This document shows positions 1 to 11,266 of a stretch of DNA of 64,000 nt, piece by piece. How positions within the stretch are numbered: position 1 is the first letter of the stretch; every line of letters starts with the position of its first letter. The position numbers and the translations under genes are program-made. The notes under the pieces were generated by a model that was not told where the DNA came from, did not search any database, and worked only from the letters and a program-made list of their open reading frames with translations. The DNA is from Patella vulgata (taxonomy: Eukaryota; Mollusca; Gastropoda; Patellidae): positions 75,766,702 through 75,830,701 of the forward strand of contig NC_065881.2 of NCBI RefSeq assembly GCF_932274485.2. Direction: 5' to 3'.

Positions 1-169
1 TATTTACTGTGCCACCGCGGCTCCCAATGAGAAAAAAGAAAACGAAGTAGTCGAATAAAGCCACCCAACCCAGAAAAAAAAAGAAGAAAAGAAATTGTTT
101 GTTTCAACAATTTATTTCGTTTTCTCAACGACAAAAACAAAATACTTCTACACACATCTCATTCTTACA

Positions 170-612
170 AAAAATCACATTACATCACAAATTACACGCA
201 GTCTTACAAAACATCACATTACATCTCAAATAACATGTATTCTTACAAAATATCACATTACATCACAAATAACATGTATTCTTACAAAATGTCACATTGC
301 ATCACAAATAACACGCATTCTTACAAAACATCACATTGCATTAAAAAAAACACAACACAATTTATACGGAAAACAATCACTGGTTTAACGTCGTGCTATA
401 TGACTATATACCACTGATTGTTTTACATAAAAATTGTGTTGTGCTTTTTGATGTGCTCAATCGCTAAATGCCACTCCGGATTATCACAGTACTTTACATG
501 CATTCTTACAAAACATCACATTACATCTCAAATAACATCACATTTAATTTCAAATAACATGCATCTTTACAAACAACACATTATATCTCAAATAACACGC
601 ATTCAACCAAAT
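170..612. repeat. Tandem array, ~38-bp unit, 3' of host gene copy 1
   Basis: About ten imperfect units built on 'TTACAAAACATCACATTACA' followed by a TCTCAAATAACATG-like half. The same array is present but shorter (about four units) beside copy 2 at 18281-18420, so unit number changed after the duplication. It lies just downstream of the stop codon of the minus-strand gene and would fall in its 3' UTR. The open frames through it are repeat artefacts. Confidence 0.8.
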
Positions 613-641
613 TTAAAATATTTCATTGATTATTTGATTGA

Positions 642-3600
642 TTAATTTAGAGGTGGTAACTTTTTATTTTTGCCTGTGTATGGACGTTTTGTTTGTTTAA
701 TTGATGGTGGTTTCGGTTTATAAAAACGTGTTAAAGTTGAGACAGAATTTAATAAATTGGTAAGCGGGGTAGTGTTGACTTTCTTAAGAACTTTGAGATT
801 TTCTTGAAGCTTGTTTTTATCTGTTGATGTTACTGATTTTATCTTTGGAAGTGAGGACCCCTTATCTCCCGTAAATATTGCATGATATGTTGGTGGAAGA
901 TGCTTCGGTAGCAGAGTTTGATTCTTCGATATTTTCATGGAAGTGTCTTTAGCTTTCATAGCACTGGCTCTAGTAGGTCTAGGCATCGTCACCTTTTTGG
1001 GAAAACTTGGCATTGGTTCTGACCGGTACGTGGTACCTTCCGAGCAGGAAATCATTGGTTTCAGTTTTTTGTTTTTAAATTGTTGGCTGCATTGGGTTGG
1101 GAAGTTTGGAACTGCTCCTAAAGGAGGCAACTTGACATATTTTTCTAAGCTATCTTCGTAGCAGAAAGCTTCTTTCACAGTGGAAGCATCTTTAATGGTG
1201 TATTTCCCAATGAAAGATGAATCCAGTGGGACAGGGCTGCAATCATCCATCTTTTTGATTTCCTCGACATGATTATCAGTATGACCTGTAATATCTTCCC
1301 TGGAACTTGAAATTACAGTTTCTTGTCGACCTTCATTCTTTGCTTTTCCACTCTCGTTTAAGCTTTTAGTAGAAATCTGTATACCCTTGAATATTGTGGG
1401 ATCTTCTCTCTCAGTGGTCAACTCTTTCAAAAGAAGTGAAGAAGAATCGGCGCTACTGGGTGGAGAAATACATTGAAAATGATCTACTGCGTTGGACATG
1501 GTGTTGTTTGATAGCAGTGGACTTCTCATTGAGTCTGAGATCTTCATGGGTTTACATGTTGTATATTCATCTATACTGTTGTATGTGTCCAATAGTTCTT
1601 TCTGGTCGATTTCTGTTTTGCGACTGACCACAATCTTTTCATTTGTATCCATTCCTACTAAGCTCTTCGTAATTTTACAAGTACTGTATCCATTAGGGCT
1701 GCAACGATACACCAGGCCACGATACGATGCGCATCACGATTCATACCCCACGATACGATTAATATCACGATGCAGTTTTCTCGGTCCTCTGAACGAATTC
1801 CATTCTTGTCATAATTTACGGGAAATCCAAAAAACTCCCATACTTGTGACTTATACTTGGCAGAGGAATTTTCAATTTCTACATTATTTTTGTCGCCCGT
1901 ACGACCTGAATTTGTTGACGAATGCATCATTATTAAAAATATTCTGTTGCTGAATCAATTCAATGGCTGGCTCGTATTGCTACAACAATATCAGCCAATG
2001 GAAAGCTTTCTCGTTGTCAATACGAAATTTGAATGTCAAAATATTATTATACATTGAAAATATAGAAAAGATAATTGTGCTGATCATTGTATGCACCTAT
2101 CACCATTCTTGCACAGTAGTCTTATTACAAATCGCATATTACTGACGTATTTATAATAATATGTTGTATGTTTTTTTCCGCATATTATTCAAGTGTGTAA
2201 TTTGCAAGTAACCTAATTTCATGCCTGACTTGCTTATCCAGACTGATATTTTATTTTATTCTTGACGAATTATTCATGTGCCGAAAGCGAGTTAACACGT
2301 ACTCGCTGAAAGTAAAAAAAAAAAAGTTATTTTACGCATAGACTTATTTAGGCATTCCTCGTTAGGATATTTAAACGACAGAATGTCAGTCTATTTTTTT
2401 TTTAATTTTGGATAACGAATCGCGATACGGACATTGATTGTATCGTGCATCGTGGATTTTTAAACTATCGCGGTTCATCGATTCATCGATGAATCGTTGC
2501 AGCCCTAGTATCCATCCATATTGGAACAAGGTGAATATGTGTCCATGTCCATGAACTCATCTATTTGGTTCCTGGTGTTTCTGGTGCTAACCTTTTCGTC
2601 GAATCCTGACAAGGTGTCCTTCTTTTCATTTCTCGAATCGCTTTCTGCATTCTGGTGATTTTCACTCTCAAGCACGTGATCTTAAGGACTGACACATGAG
2701 ATGGGTTGAGGTCTTGCATCTACCAAAGCTTTAACAACTGGATCAACAACAGTTGGACTTGGATCTGGCACTCTTTTACCGAACCCATATCTGACCTTCT
2801 TCACCCCATCAATTGGTGATACCTTTCAATGCAATCCTTGCCTTTACTTCTTGTAGCCTCGTAAAGTTTCTTGTAGAAATCAACCTCTTCATCGGCCCTC
2901 TCAACACTACATTGTAGAATTAAAATACGGTTCATACAATCATCGTTTTCACAATGTAGCTTGTCGATATGTCTGAAATAAAACATACATCAAATAATTA
3001 TAACTAAATATTACAAAATTGGAGTAAATTATTTACTTTTATCATTTAAATAGCAATTAATTAGTATCTCCATCAAGAATAGTACATTCACACAAATTAA
3101 ATCATTTACTATGATTCAAATAAAAGTACCTATTAAGTTGATCAACTTTAAAGCGGAGATCATCATTTTCTGATTGCATCTGACTGTTGTTTATCTTAAC
3201 ACGTTCCTCATCATCTTGTAGTGATGAACCTGTAAATATACAGAAGATAGACATTTTGGATATTATCTTGATCCTTTTGATATTATTAAAAACACATATC
3301 GTGAAAGAAATTCATTGATAAATAACCTTCTTACATCCAAACCAAAAATATATAAACACAGTCGATCACCTATACGTTCACTAAAAGATCAAAAACCAAA
3401 GGTATATAGATACGATCAAATATATCTACGTACATTTAAATATTAAAACTGATGTATGTTATGAGAAATATCGCGTTTGAATATATGATTGCTGATAATC
3501 CTCGGTGCCGAAATGGATAGGATAAAATGTCCGGTATATCTAATTTTGTCCTGGACACCGTTTACTGGCTTCTATATGACTGAGTTAACGTATGCCAAAC

Positions 3601-4507
3601 GAAGTGTAAAAAAAGACGTCTTTCTTCAATCCCCATATCAGGTTAAGATAAAAGTCCCGTGACAGCCTCACCGACACCAGCAACAACATGTAAAAAAGTA
3701 TATCGAAAGTCCGCACCGATACCTAACCAAACATTCTGTGCTGTGATCATCTAATTGAATTTGACTTAGATATATCCAAAAATTATGCAATGATATATCC
3801 GACAAATTATCATATTTTTTAAAATAAGAATATTACATATTTATATACATGTATTTTTCTACCCAAAAGCTAAAAAGGATGCGTCCTTTCCATGTTCCTT
3901 CTGGAGTGGCTAATAACATACACCGTAGACTATTCGTTTGCGCTCCTGGTTGATAGATGTTTCTCACGCATGTTTAATTGATACAGAGATTGACCTGGAT
4001 CATTAAATACAAATGACCATGTATGTATATTGTATGTTTAAATGTAAACACAGAACAAACCTTTAGAGTCAGTTCGAGGTTTCGATATGTTTCCTCTACC
4101 GGTTTCAGGTTCAACACTACACCAAGATCCACTCAGAGATGATGCATAAGATCCTGAATCACTTGTAGCTGATACGGGTTCATGTTTAGTCCAATAAGCT
4201 TCACCAGGAATTGGTTCTGGTAAACCTACAAATTCGAAATACGTTTAGAAGGGACATAGACTAATAAACGTTACCAGTATTCAGCTTGTCTAGACTTAAA
4301 ATAACTTAACTGGTTTAATTTATAAGTAGAATAATAGATCTGATATATAATATATAATGTTTCAAACATACTTTACCAGAGTTTTACAAATACAGTGAGC
4401 TTGACTCTCGTCTAATACTCACCAGTAATTTCTCTAGGAGATGGATAGGGAACAGCTTCATCACTTTCACCTAGAGGTTCCATAGCTTGATGGCCATTTA
4501 ATACACG
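642..4507 (-). pseudogene. Decayed coiled-coil host gene, copy 1
   Basis: A minus-strand host gene that I do not recognise. Exons supported by splice sites and by copy 2 are 4423-4507, 4061-4225, 3130-3229 and a long last exon 642-2972, broken by a hAT element at 1694-2507. The encoded protein has a short acidic N-terminal part, a heptad-rich stretch (QMQSENDDLRFKVDQLNR) continuing into the last exon, and a long Ser/Thr/Lys-rich low-complexity tail. Besides the transposon, copy 1 differs from copy 2 by a 2-bp loss just after the KGKDCIER segment (shifting the frame) and by an in-frame TAA in the following SSEDHV segment. It is almost certainly non-functional. A further 5' exon near 4714-4730 is possible but its phase does not settle. 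Confidence 0.8.
1694..2507. mobile_element. hAT-type non-autonomous transposon
   Basis: The element begins TAGGGCTGCAACGAT and ends with the exact reverse complement, inside an 8-bp target duplication GTATCCAT (1686-1693 and 2508-2515). The 8-bp duplication and this terminal sequence are typical of hAT elements. No transposase frame is present in its 814 bp. The paralogous uninterrupted site is visible at 36648-36655 in copy 2, where GTATCCAT occurs once, so the insertion post-dates the segmental duplication. Confidence 0.93.
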
Positions 4508-5464
4508 CTTTTTAAAGTGTAAAAAATAAATTCTACAAAACCAAACCATAATAATTACCACCTTTTTTTCTTTTAGTTGTGTTACTTTTGTATTCTTAAG
4601 AAAAGAAGTGTGTCTTCCGTTTTGTGTTAAAATATGAAAAGTTACTCTTAACTCCCTGCCAAACCGTGATTTTAAAAAGTTATTTCTATGCAAATAATGA
4701 AAAATATTCTTACCTCGAATCCATTGAACCGATTTTTTAAAATTAGAGTGATAATTAGTTAAAATGTAAAACTTTGCTTCATAAAAATTAGAAAGACGTC
4801 CTGTTAATTATAAAATAAGAGCAGGAATGGGGGAACAATAGACATAACGTCATGGCTTGCATTATGACGTCATTTAATTATTTGACGCAATAATGGACAG
4901 CGTTCTTTTTGTTTTTTCTGTTCACACTAACCTCAAACTACCTTGAGAACTTCCGAAGTTCATTTGACTTTTAACCTTAAAAGATATAATACAGGACGTA
5001 TGTAATGGCATAGCCCTTGAGAGGCATGTATCAGGGGGAACACTTGTCGAGGGGCCTGGAGTATGCGGAGTAATGGTTTTAAACAAATTCGTTGGTATCA
5101 TCAATAATAAAAAAAAATAAAATAAAATACACTGTTACTTGATGGTAAAGAAGAAGAAAACCAGTGACTCTCTGAATGAGAAAATAACAAAACTCAGTTT
5201 TTCGTTTTAACAAAATCTAGTTTTATTTATATCAGAAACAAACATTCTATACATAATTCTGAACATAATATTTTCACTAGCAAAACCACTATTTCTGTCC
5301 TTATTCTGACCGAAATTTTGCAGTGTTTTCTGCTGAGGAAATGCCCATTTTTTAGTCATTACTTATGAAATGCAAGAAACAGTATTTAATCACGTGAACT
5401 GAAATAAGACATGGTGTCTGGTGTTTTAGAATTAATATAAAATATCCATTGTTTTTATTTGCAG

Positions 5465-5613
5465 GAAGAAAAACGTGTCTTGGAGAATCTTTGGCTAAAA
5501 TGGAATTTTTTTATTTAATGAAAACCTTGATACAAAGATTTGAATTTAAACCAGTAGGTCCTGATAATTTACCAACATTAAATATGAGGTTCGAGTCATA
5601 CCCAAATAAATGA
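5465..5613 (+). pseudogene. Orphan terminal exon of a cytochrome P450
   Basis: After a good 3' splice site (TTTATTTGCAG) the sequence encodes GRKTCLGESLAKMEFF and then a typical P450 C-terminus ending FESYPNK and a TGA. GRKTCLGE matches the haem-thiolate loop (GxRxCxGE), with Cys as the fifth iron ligand; the SLAKMEFF continuation resembles CYP2-clan enzymes. No other P450 exon is recognisable in the 5.4 kb upstream, which is taken up by duplication copy 1 on the other strand. Either the rest of the gene lies left of the window, with copy 1 inside its last intron, or this is a stranded exon. The exon itself is undamaged, so 'pseudogene' is only a working label. Confidence 0.75.
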
Positions 5614-5792
5614 CAAGATTATAGAATCAAGTGAAAGTTATTTGACTATGTGAATTGTGTATTGTCGGTTTCATACTTTAATATATATCCGTGAACCGTG
5701 TATAACATAGAGCACTGTTGTCTTTTGTCAGTGGATTATTTAAAAATATTGGTAAGCTATTTACAGGTATGAGGGTGTGGCTACTTACCCAC

Positions 5793-6031
5793 CCGATTAG
5801 ATTTTATTACATACTTCGAGAATGTACAGGGTTCGGGTTAGTATTCCCCTAAATACTCATTTCTATAAAGCGGCCATTTTGGTATGAGTTCTGGCTTGTT
5901 CTGGAATTTGTTGCTTCTAGTGGTGATAATATTTGTACCGTGCGGTACAGACGGCCAGCCCTCGATAAACTACTAGAAGGTTTTATTACTCAACAAATAC
6001 CTTCTCGAAGTATGTAATAAAATCTAATCGG
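5793..6031. mobile_element. Short fold-back element (MITE-like)
   Basis: A 30-bp sequence starting CCGATTAGATTTTATTAC at 5793-5822 is repeated inverted at 6002-6031. The 239-bp element has no coding capacity. No clear target duplication was found, so its superfamily is not assigned. Confidence 0.7.
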
Positions 6032-6263
6032 ATGACTTACCATTATTAGCTGATATATTACTACTATCTGTTAAACTACCTGATAACATAGAAGATATGG
6101 GAAGTACTGTGTCCTCTCTTTTACACCTTGATTAGCTATATATCTTTATTGAATTTTATTTCTTTTTATTTCAAGGTATTTCATTCTCACGCACTGCAAA
6201 GTCCACCTGGTAAACGTGTTGATTAGTTTAAAATAACCCCGCTAAAAATGTGCATTGACATTC

Positions 6264-6937
6264 CAGAGGCGGATCCAAGGCGCCCCCCCCCCTAATTTTC
6301 GACAGTGCCCTTTTTTACTGCTGAAAGTGCCTTTTTTCAGACCCAAATATGTCCGTTCCCGACCCGTTGCAGTGATCCCAAATGACTCAAACCATCGACT
6401 CAAACACACCAGTTTGGTCTAATTAATGCTTCCACTTTCAAACGAATTCTTGTTGTTTAGCTGACGGTGCCCTAATCCTATAGAGTGACTATAGACAGAC
6501 GTCAATGATAGCATCTTGTGGAATCGACGGCGTATACACTCATGCCTATCACCGACGAGCATGAGTGCAACTTGTTGTAGCATTGTTTCATGTGTGGACA
6601 GTACACAGTACAAGTTACAAGGCTTAAATAGTGAAGTGGCTAGGGAATAGATTCGTCTTTTTTCCCATCATAATGCCTCGCTCGCCTTGACAATCTGGCT
6701 TTTTTGCTCGATTTAAGGCTTTTTTTCAACGATTTCCGAACGTTTACTTAGACGAAAATATCAGCCAAATAGCTCTTGGAATGGCTACAGATGCAAGGAA
6801 ATGACGGATAATTTTCTTGCCCCCCCCCCCCCAAAAAAAAAACAAACATCCCCCTCTCAGCGTCGTGCCCCGTCTCCGCGGTCAGTGCCCTCATTTTGCG
6901 GCGCCCTCCCTTTTCAAAATTCCTAGATCCGCCCCTG
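6264..6937. mobile_element. Non-autonomous DNA transposon with CAGRGGCGGATC ends
   Basis: The left end CAGAGGCGGATCCA and right end TAGATCCGCCCCTG are inverted repeats. A direct repeat CATTC flanks the element (6259-6263 and 6938-6942). The CAGGGGCGGATC-type terminus is common among hAT-like non-autonomous elements, but only 5 bp of direct repeat is visible rather than the usual 8, so the superfamily is tentative. The 674-bp interior has poly-C and poly-A runs and no convincing gene. Confidence 0.75.
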
Positions 6938-7069
6938 CATTCTATCAAGGTTCGTCAGAACATGATGAGAATTAAATTCCCGTCAACATCATACGTCAGA
7001 AATGAACTGAAATAAAATGTGGTTTAACGGGCCACTGTTCTGCTTCTATACTGGGCTAATAAAGACCAT

Positions 7070-7990
7070 ACGCCAGATTGAAATGGATTTGAAAGTCCGG
7101 TCAACACCATACCCCAGAATGTAATGGGGATTAAGGTTCCTTCAACACCATACGTCAGAATGTAACGGGGAGTAAAGTCCCATCAAGACGATACTTCCAA
7201 AGCCATACGTTAGAATATAATGAGAATTAATGTCCCCCTCCACACCATACGTCAGACTGTAATGGGGATGAACGTCCGGTCAACACCATACCCTAGAATG
7301 TAATGTGGATAAAAGTTCCGTCAACACCATACGTCAGAATGGATTTGAAAGTCCCGTCTAAGCCATACGTCAGAATGTAAAGGGGATTAAAGTCCCGTCA
7401 ACACCGTACGTCAAGGGTAATGGGGGTTAAAGTCTCGTCAACACCATACGTCAAAATGTAAAGGGGATTAAAGTCCCGTCAACACCATACCCCAGAATGT
7501 AACGGTGTTTAAAGTCTCGTCAACACCATACGCCAGAAAGTACCGGGGGTTAAAGTCTCGTCAACACCATACGTCAAAATGTAAAGGGGATTAAAGTCCC
7601 GTCAACACCATACCCCAGAATGTAACGGTGTTTAAAGTCTCGTCAACACCATACGCCAGAAAGTACCGGGGATTTAAGTCCCATCAACACCATACGTTAG
7701 AATGTAATGGGGATTAATATCCCGTCAACACCATACGTGAGAAAATAACGGTGATTAAAGTCCCATCAGCACCATTCTTCAGAATGTAATGGGGAGTAAA
7801 GTCCCGTCAACACCATACGTCAGAATGTAATGAAGATTAAAGTCACGTCAACACCGTACGTCAGAATGTTATTATGATTAAAGTCCTGTTAACACCATAC
7901 GTCAGGGTGTAATGGGGGCGTTAAAGTCTTGGCAACACCATACGACAGAATGCAATGACGATTAAAGTTCCGTCAACACCATACGTCGTT
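7070..7990. repeat. Tandem array, ~42-bp unit, over 20 copies
   Basis: Roughly 22 imperfect units of the type 'GTCAACACCATACGTCAGAA' plus 'TGTAATGGGGATTAAAGTCC'. Directly before it (7013-7070) lies a fragment of a minus-orientation SINE A ending '...GACCATACGCCAGA', which resembles the array unit, so the array probably grew from the SINE. Units 7440-7560 and 7560-7680 form a higher-order repeat. There is no coding frame and no spacer-type structure. Confidence 0.9.
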
Positions 7991-8490
7991 CATGTTGAGA
8001 CTGATATATAGTCAGTTGCCATGGTAACCTGTACAATGCAAGAATAAATGAAACAGACAATACTGAACAAGTTCGAGTCCACGGAATTAGAATCGGTATT
8101 GAAGTAGCGGCATTCATTTCAGGGAGCGTCAGATTTAACAATGAAATTACAATGAATTCTTTAACAAAATTTTAAATTATCGCTGTAAATTTTTTTGTAC
8201 ACGCTGTCTTACTCAATTTGAATAAAAATTTATTTCATATGTTTTTACATCTTTAAAATGTCTCCATGTCTCAGGTCAAGGCCCCTTACTTGAGTCTTTC
8301 TGGCAGGTAATCGAGGATTTGTCCCAAACATTTGTCCCACTCTATAAACGATAACGTTTAAGATGCATCATAAGACAGTAAAGATGTCGTGATGAGTGCC
8401 GTGTACAATGTAGGGTATGATGTATCTTAAGGCAGTGAAGTATAATTCTTGGTGTAATGTTGGAAAATGTTACATGGCGCTTTTTGAGGA
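7991..8490. other. No gene seen
   Basis: AT-rich single-copy-looking sequence with no convincing ORF, splice-site series or terminal repeats. Confidence 0.5.
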
Positions 8491-8493
8491 AGC

Positions 8494-8740
8494 GGAGGGG
8501 GTCGAGTGGTCAAAAACATGTGCTTTAGATCATAAGGTCTGTCACTGAGTTAAGTAGCATGGTTTCGATCCCACTGTTGTGCGTGACAAAGGGTAGGATC
8601 GCCTGTCGAACCTCCGGTATCTTCCCGCTGTTAAAGACCCTTACGAGCAAGCGAAATATTGAAATAAAATTGAACTAAATGTTAGTCCAGAAATGATCTA
8701 GTTTGTGTCGAGTGGACATGAAATCCCATTGTTAAACCTT
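8494..8740 (+). mobile_element. tRNA-derived SINE, family B
   Basis: It starts near a tRNA-like A box (GTCGAGTGGTCAAAAACATG), has a B-box-like 'GGTTTCGATCCC', and ends in the shared tail 'CTAGTTTGTGTCGAGTGGAC'. Other copies are at 16573-16720, 17704-17835 (3' part) and 43393-43605 (minus strand). Confidence 0.75.
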
Positions 8741-9281
8741 CCATACTTGCGTTGGAATCGCATTTTCAATTCAACATGACAATTTGGCATAAAGAACTGT
8801 ATATTATCAAATATAGATCCCGATATAGATATATATTCCGATATAAGTTAAAATAATGGTAGATAGGGTTACAACTTCCAAACTTGCCTGGAAATCGCAT
8901 TTTGAATGGCATTTTGACTCCAAAAGGTTATTTAGCCAGCGTCTTACTGTTGGATCTCGAATTAAGAGTATGCCATAGCGCCGCTGTCGGGGCATATTCT
9001 GGTCATTGTCCGTTACTCACACATTTGCAATTTGTTTGTCAGTATGGTAGATAAATATATTTATTTGACACAAACATAATATACAACATAATAAATCTAA
9101 TCTGGGGGCCCAGGCCTCAGGCCTGTTAGAAGTTGAAAAACTGTTCACTTTTTCACTAAATTTTGTTACCGAACAAGTGTGAAAACAACTAGCTGGCGAC
9201 CTGTGTATAGCATACGACCCTTTGTTTCATGAACATTAACACAGTTTCTTTTACAAGGATGCTTTATACTCGACGTGAGTT
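8741..9281. other. No gene seen
   Basis: AT-rich sequence with short local repeats (GATATAGATATATA near 8820) and a GC-rich patch 'GGGGGCCCAGGCCTCAGG' near 9103. Nothing codes convincingly. Confidence 0.45.
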
Positions 9282-9553
9282 CCCTTTAAAAGGACGTTCT
9301 GCACTAGACACTAGTTCCGTTTGCAACGACGCTCTACGCTCGACACCAGACTCTTTCTTGTACGCCGAATAGAAGGAATCCTTTCTTAATTTGACCCTTG
9401 GACCAAGAAAAAAAGCTCCCTTTAAAAGGACGTTCTGCACTAGACACTAGTTCCGTTTGCAACGACGTTCTACGATCGACACCAGACTCTTTCTTGTACG
9501 CCGAATAGAAGGAATCCTTTCTTAATTTGACCCTTGGACCAAGAAAAAAAGCT
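9282..9553. repeat. 136-bp direct tandem duplication
   Basis: 9282-9417 and 9418-9553 are almost identical, differing at a few bases. Each unit runs from CCCTTTAAAAGGACG to GACCAAGAAAAAAAGCT. Low divergence implies a recent event. The minus-strand frame through it is a product of the repeat. Confidence 0.85.
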
Positions 9554-9880
9554 TTTTGTGGCTGAAACGCGCAGCACAGAAAAACGTAAAACAAAACTAA
9601 CGTGTAAGTTCATGAATTTTATTTTTGTATAGATTACATACGATGTAATATGTAAACAAAGTACATATGATAAGTAAACATCAGCTGACTTATCATCTAA
9701 TCGGATAATGCAAATGTTATCAGGTGATGCCCAAGTACAGAGTCATATGATTTCACCCCCCCCCCCCCCCACCAAATATATCTTAATTTCATCTAGACCT
9801 TTGTATAATCAGCGGATGTTTTCTGTCTGGATTTATTATAACGGTAATTATTTATTATTCTGATCTCCTGGGATTTTAAA
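9554..9880. other. Upstream region of the TRIM gene
   Basis: AT-rich sequence with a 14-C homopolymer near 9757-9771. No TATA box at a sensible distance from the ATG was recognised. Confidence 0.4.
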
Positions 9881-11119
9881 ATGACTTCTAAATATACCTG
9901 TGCTATATGTCTAAATAATTTTACTAAACCTAAATTACTGCCATGTTGTCACACGTTTTGTGAACAATGTATAAGTGAATACATGAAGGCTCAGCTTCAT
10001 TTCAACACATTTAACTGTCCAACCTGTCGACAGGGAACCGATGTACCATCAGGTGGTGCCAGTCAGTTTGTCACCAACTTTTATCTAGTTGACGATGATG
10101 ATGATAAACAGTATTGTGCAAAACACAAAAAGAAAGAAATACAAGTTTATTGTCGAGATTGTCTCCAACCATGTTGTTCTGTTTGTGTTATGTTGGATCA
10201 TAAAGACCACACATTGGCCGAATTAGATGAAGTAGACCAGGAAATGAGAGAAATTATCATGAAACTGAAAACTGAATCAGAAAAGAAGATAAAACGGTTA
10301 CAAGAACATTCTTATTTTCTAAAAACTAAAATATCTGACATGAACAATTCGTGTCAGACGGCTTGTGATGAAGTTGATAAACACATAGCAACTATTTGTG
10401 AAAAAGCCAGGAAGATTGGAGGAACAATTAAGCATGATATCAATAAAATAAGTGAAGATGAAAATAGTAAACTCACCAAACTAGTAGAAGATGATGACAA
10501 GATGACATCTAAAATGAAAAAATGGTGTGAATATTCTGATCGTATATTACAACATAGATCTATAATTAATACTGTAGATAAACATGGATTAGAAGATGTC
10601 CAAACAAAAACAGATTACAACATATCAACATATTTACATAAACCTGTAGTCAGATATCCATATTATTCTATGGTGGGGGTTGATGTGGGCTGTTTAAAAC
10701 AACTACTGGGTGAAGTACAAACACCAACAACATTTACTAGTAGTTTTAGCTTGAACCAGATAGTGAAGCCACATGAGTTCTACAATAGTGATGTTGTAAT
10801 TATACAAGGATTACCATGGTGTGTATGTGTTAGGCGCTGTACATCAAGATTATATTTTAACCTGGTATTGAAGGAAGCAGAAGATAACACTATTAAAACT
10901 GTTACAGTTAGTTATACAGTAAAACTGTTAAATATCAATGATGAGAGTAAATCACTAGTTGGACAACGTACAGATACATTTATACCTAGTGTTATACTCA
11001 ATGGTGTATTTGTAGACTGGGATAAACTACAAGATGTAAAAAACGGTTTTATTGATGACAAAAAAACATTTACTGTACAGGCTACTGTAAATAGAACTGA
11101 TATAGTACATGCCATATAA
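9881..11119 (+). CDS. TRIM-family RING/B-box/coiled-coil protein, single exon
   Basis: A 412-aa protein probably acting as an E3 ubiquitin ligase. A C3HC4 RING finger occupies about residues 7-50 (CAIC ... CCHTFCEQC ... CPTC). A B-box 2 follows at about 78-115 (CAKH ... CRDC ... CSVC ... DHKDH), then a coiled coil at about 120-230 rich in Lys, Glu and Leu. The C-terminal ~130 residues lack a domain I can name; no SPRY or NHL motif is evident. RBCC proteins of this kind ubiquitinate substrates through the RING and dimerise through the coiled coil, and many molluscs have large expanded sets. There is no intron in the frame. The stop codon TAA overlaps an AATAAA poly(A) signal (11118-11123), which is then repeated in the downstream array. 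Confidence 0.9.
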   Translation: MTSKYTCAICLNNFTKPKLLPCCHTFCEQCISEYMKAQLHFNTFNCPTCRQGTDVPSGGASQFVTNFYLVDDDDDKQYCAKHKKKEIQVYCRDCLQPCCSVCVMLDHKDHTLAELDEVDQEMREIIMKLKTESEKKIKRLQEHSYFLKTKISDMNNSCQTACDEVDKHIATICEKARKIGGTIKHDINKISEDENSKLTKLVEDDDKMTSKMKKWCEYSDRILQHRSIINTVDKHGLEDVQTKTDYNISTYLHKPVVRYPYYSMVGVDVGCLKQLLGEVQTPTTFTSSFSLNQIVKPHEFYNSDVVIIQGLPWCVCVRRCTSRLYFNLVLKEAEDNTIKTVTVSYTVKLLNINDESKSLVGQRTDTFIPSVILNGVFVDWDKLQDVKNGFIDDKKTFTVQATVNRTDIVHAI

Positions 11120-11266
11120 TAAACAACAACATTTATAGTTATATAATAAACTATAACAGTTATAGTCATATAATAAACAATAACAGTTATAGTTATATAA
11201 TAAACAATAATAGTTATAATCATATAATAAACAATAATAGTTATAGTTATATAATAAACATTAATA

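Larger units (their letters stand above)
1..5010. repeat. Segmental duplication, copy 1
   Basis: This stretch is near-collinear with 18128-18780 plus 35873-39095. Both copies start in the same SINE end (a GCCACCG-GGCTCCCA block), run through a short tandem array, then the same minus-strand gene with matching exons (100, 165 and 85 bp in both copies) and matching introns, and fade out about 280 bp beyond the 5' exon. Copy 1 carries an 814-bp hAT insertion that copy 2 lacks; copy 2 carries the Polinton that copy 1 lacks. The left edge may lie outside the window. Confidence 0.9.

Noticed and set aside
937-1953. Plus-strand frames opposite host gene copy 1
   Set aside because: Antisense shadows of the minus-strand coding exon and of the hAT insertion.
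7070-7990. CRISPR-like regular repeats
   Set aside because: Units are contiguous and all similar, with no unique spacers, and the DNA is animal.
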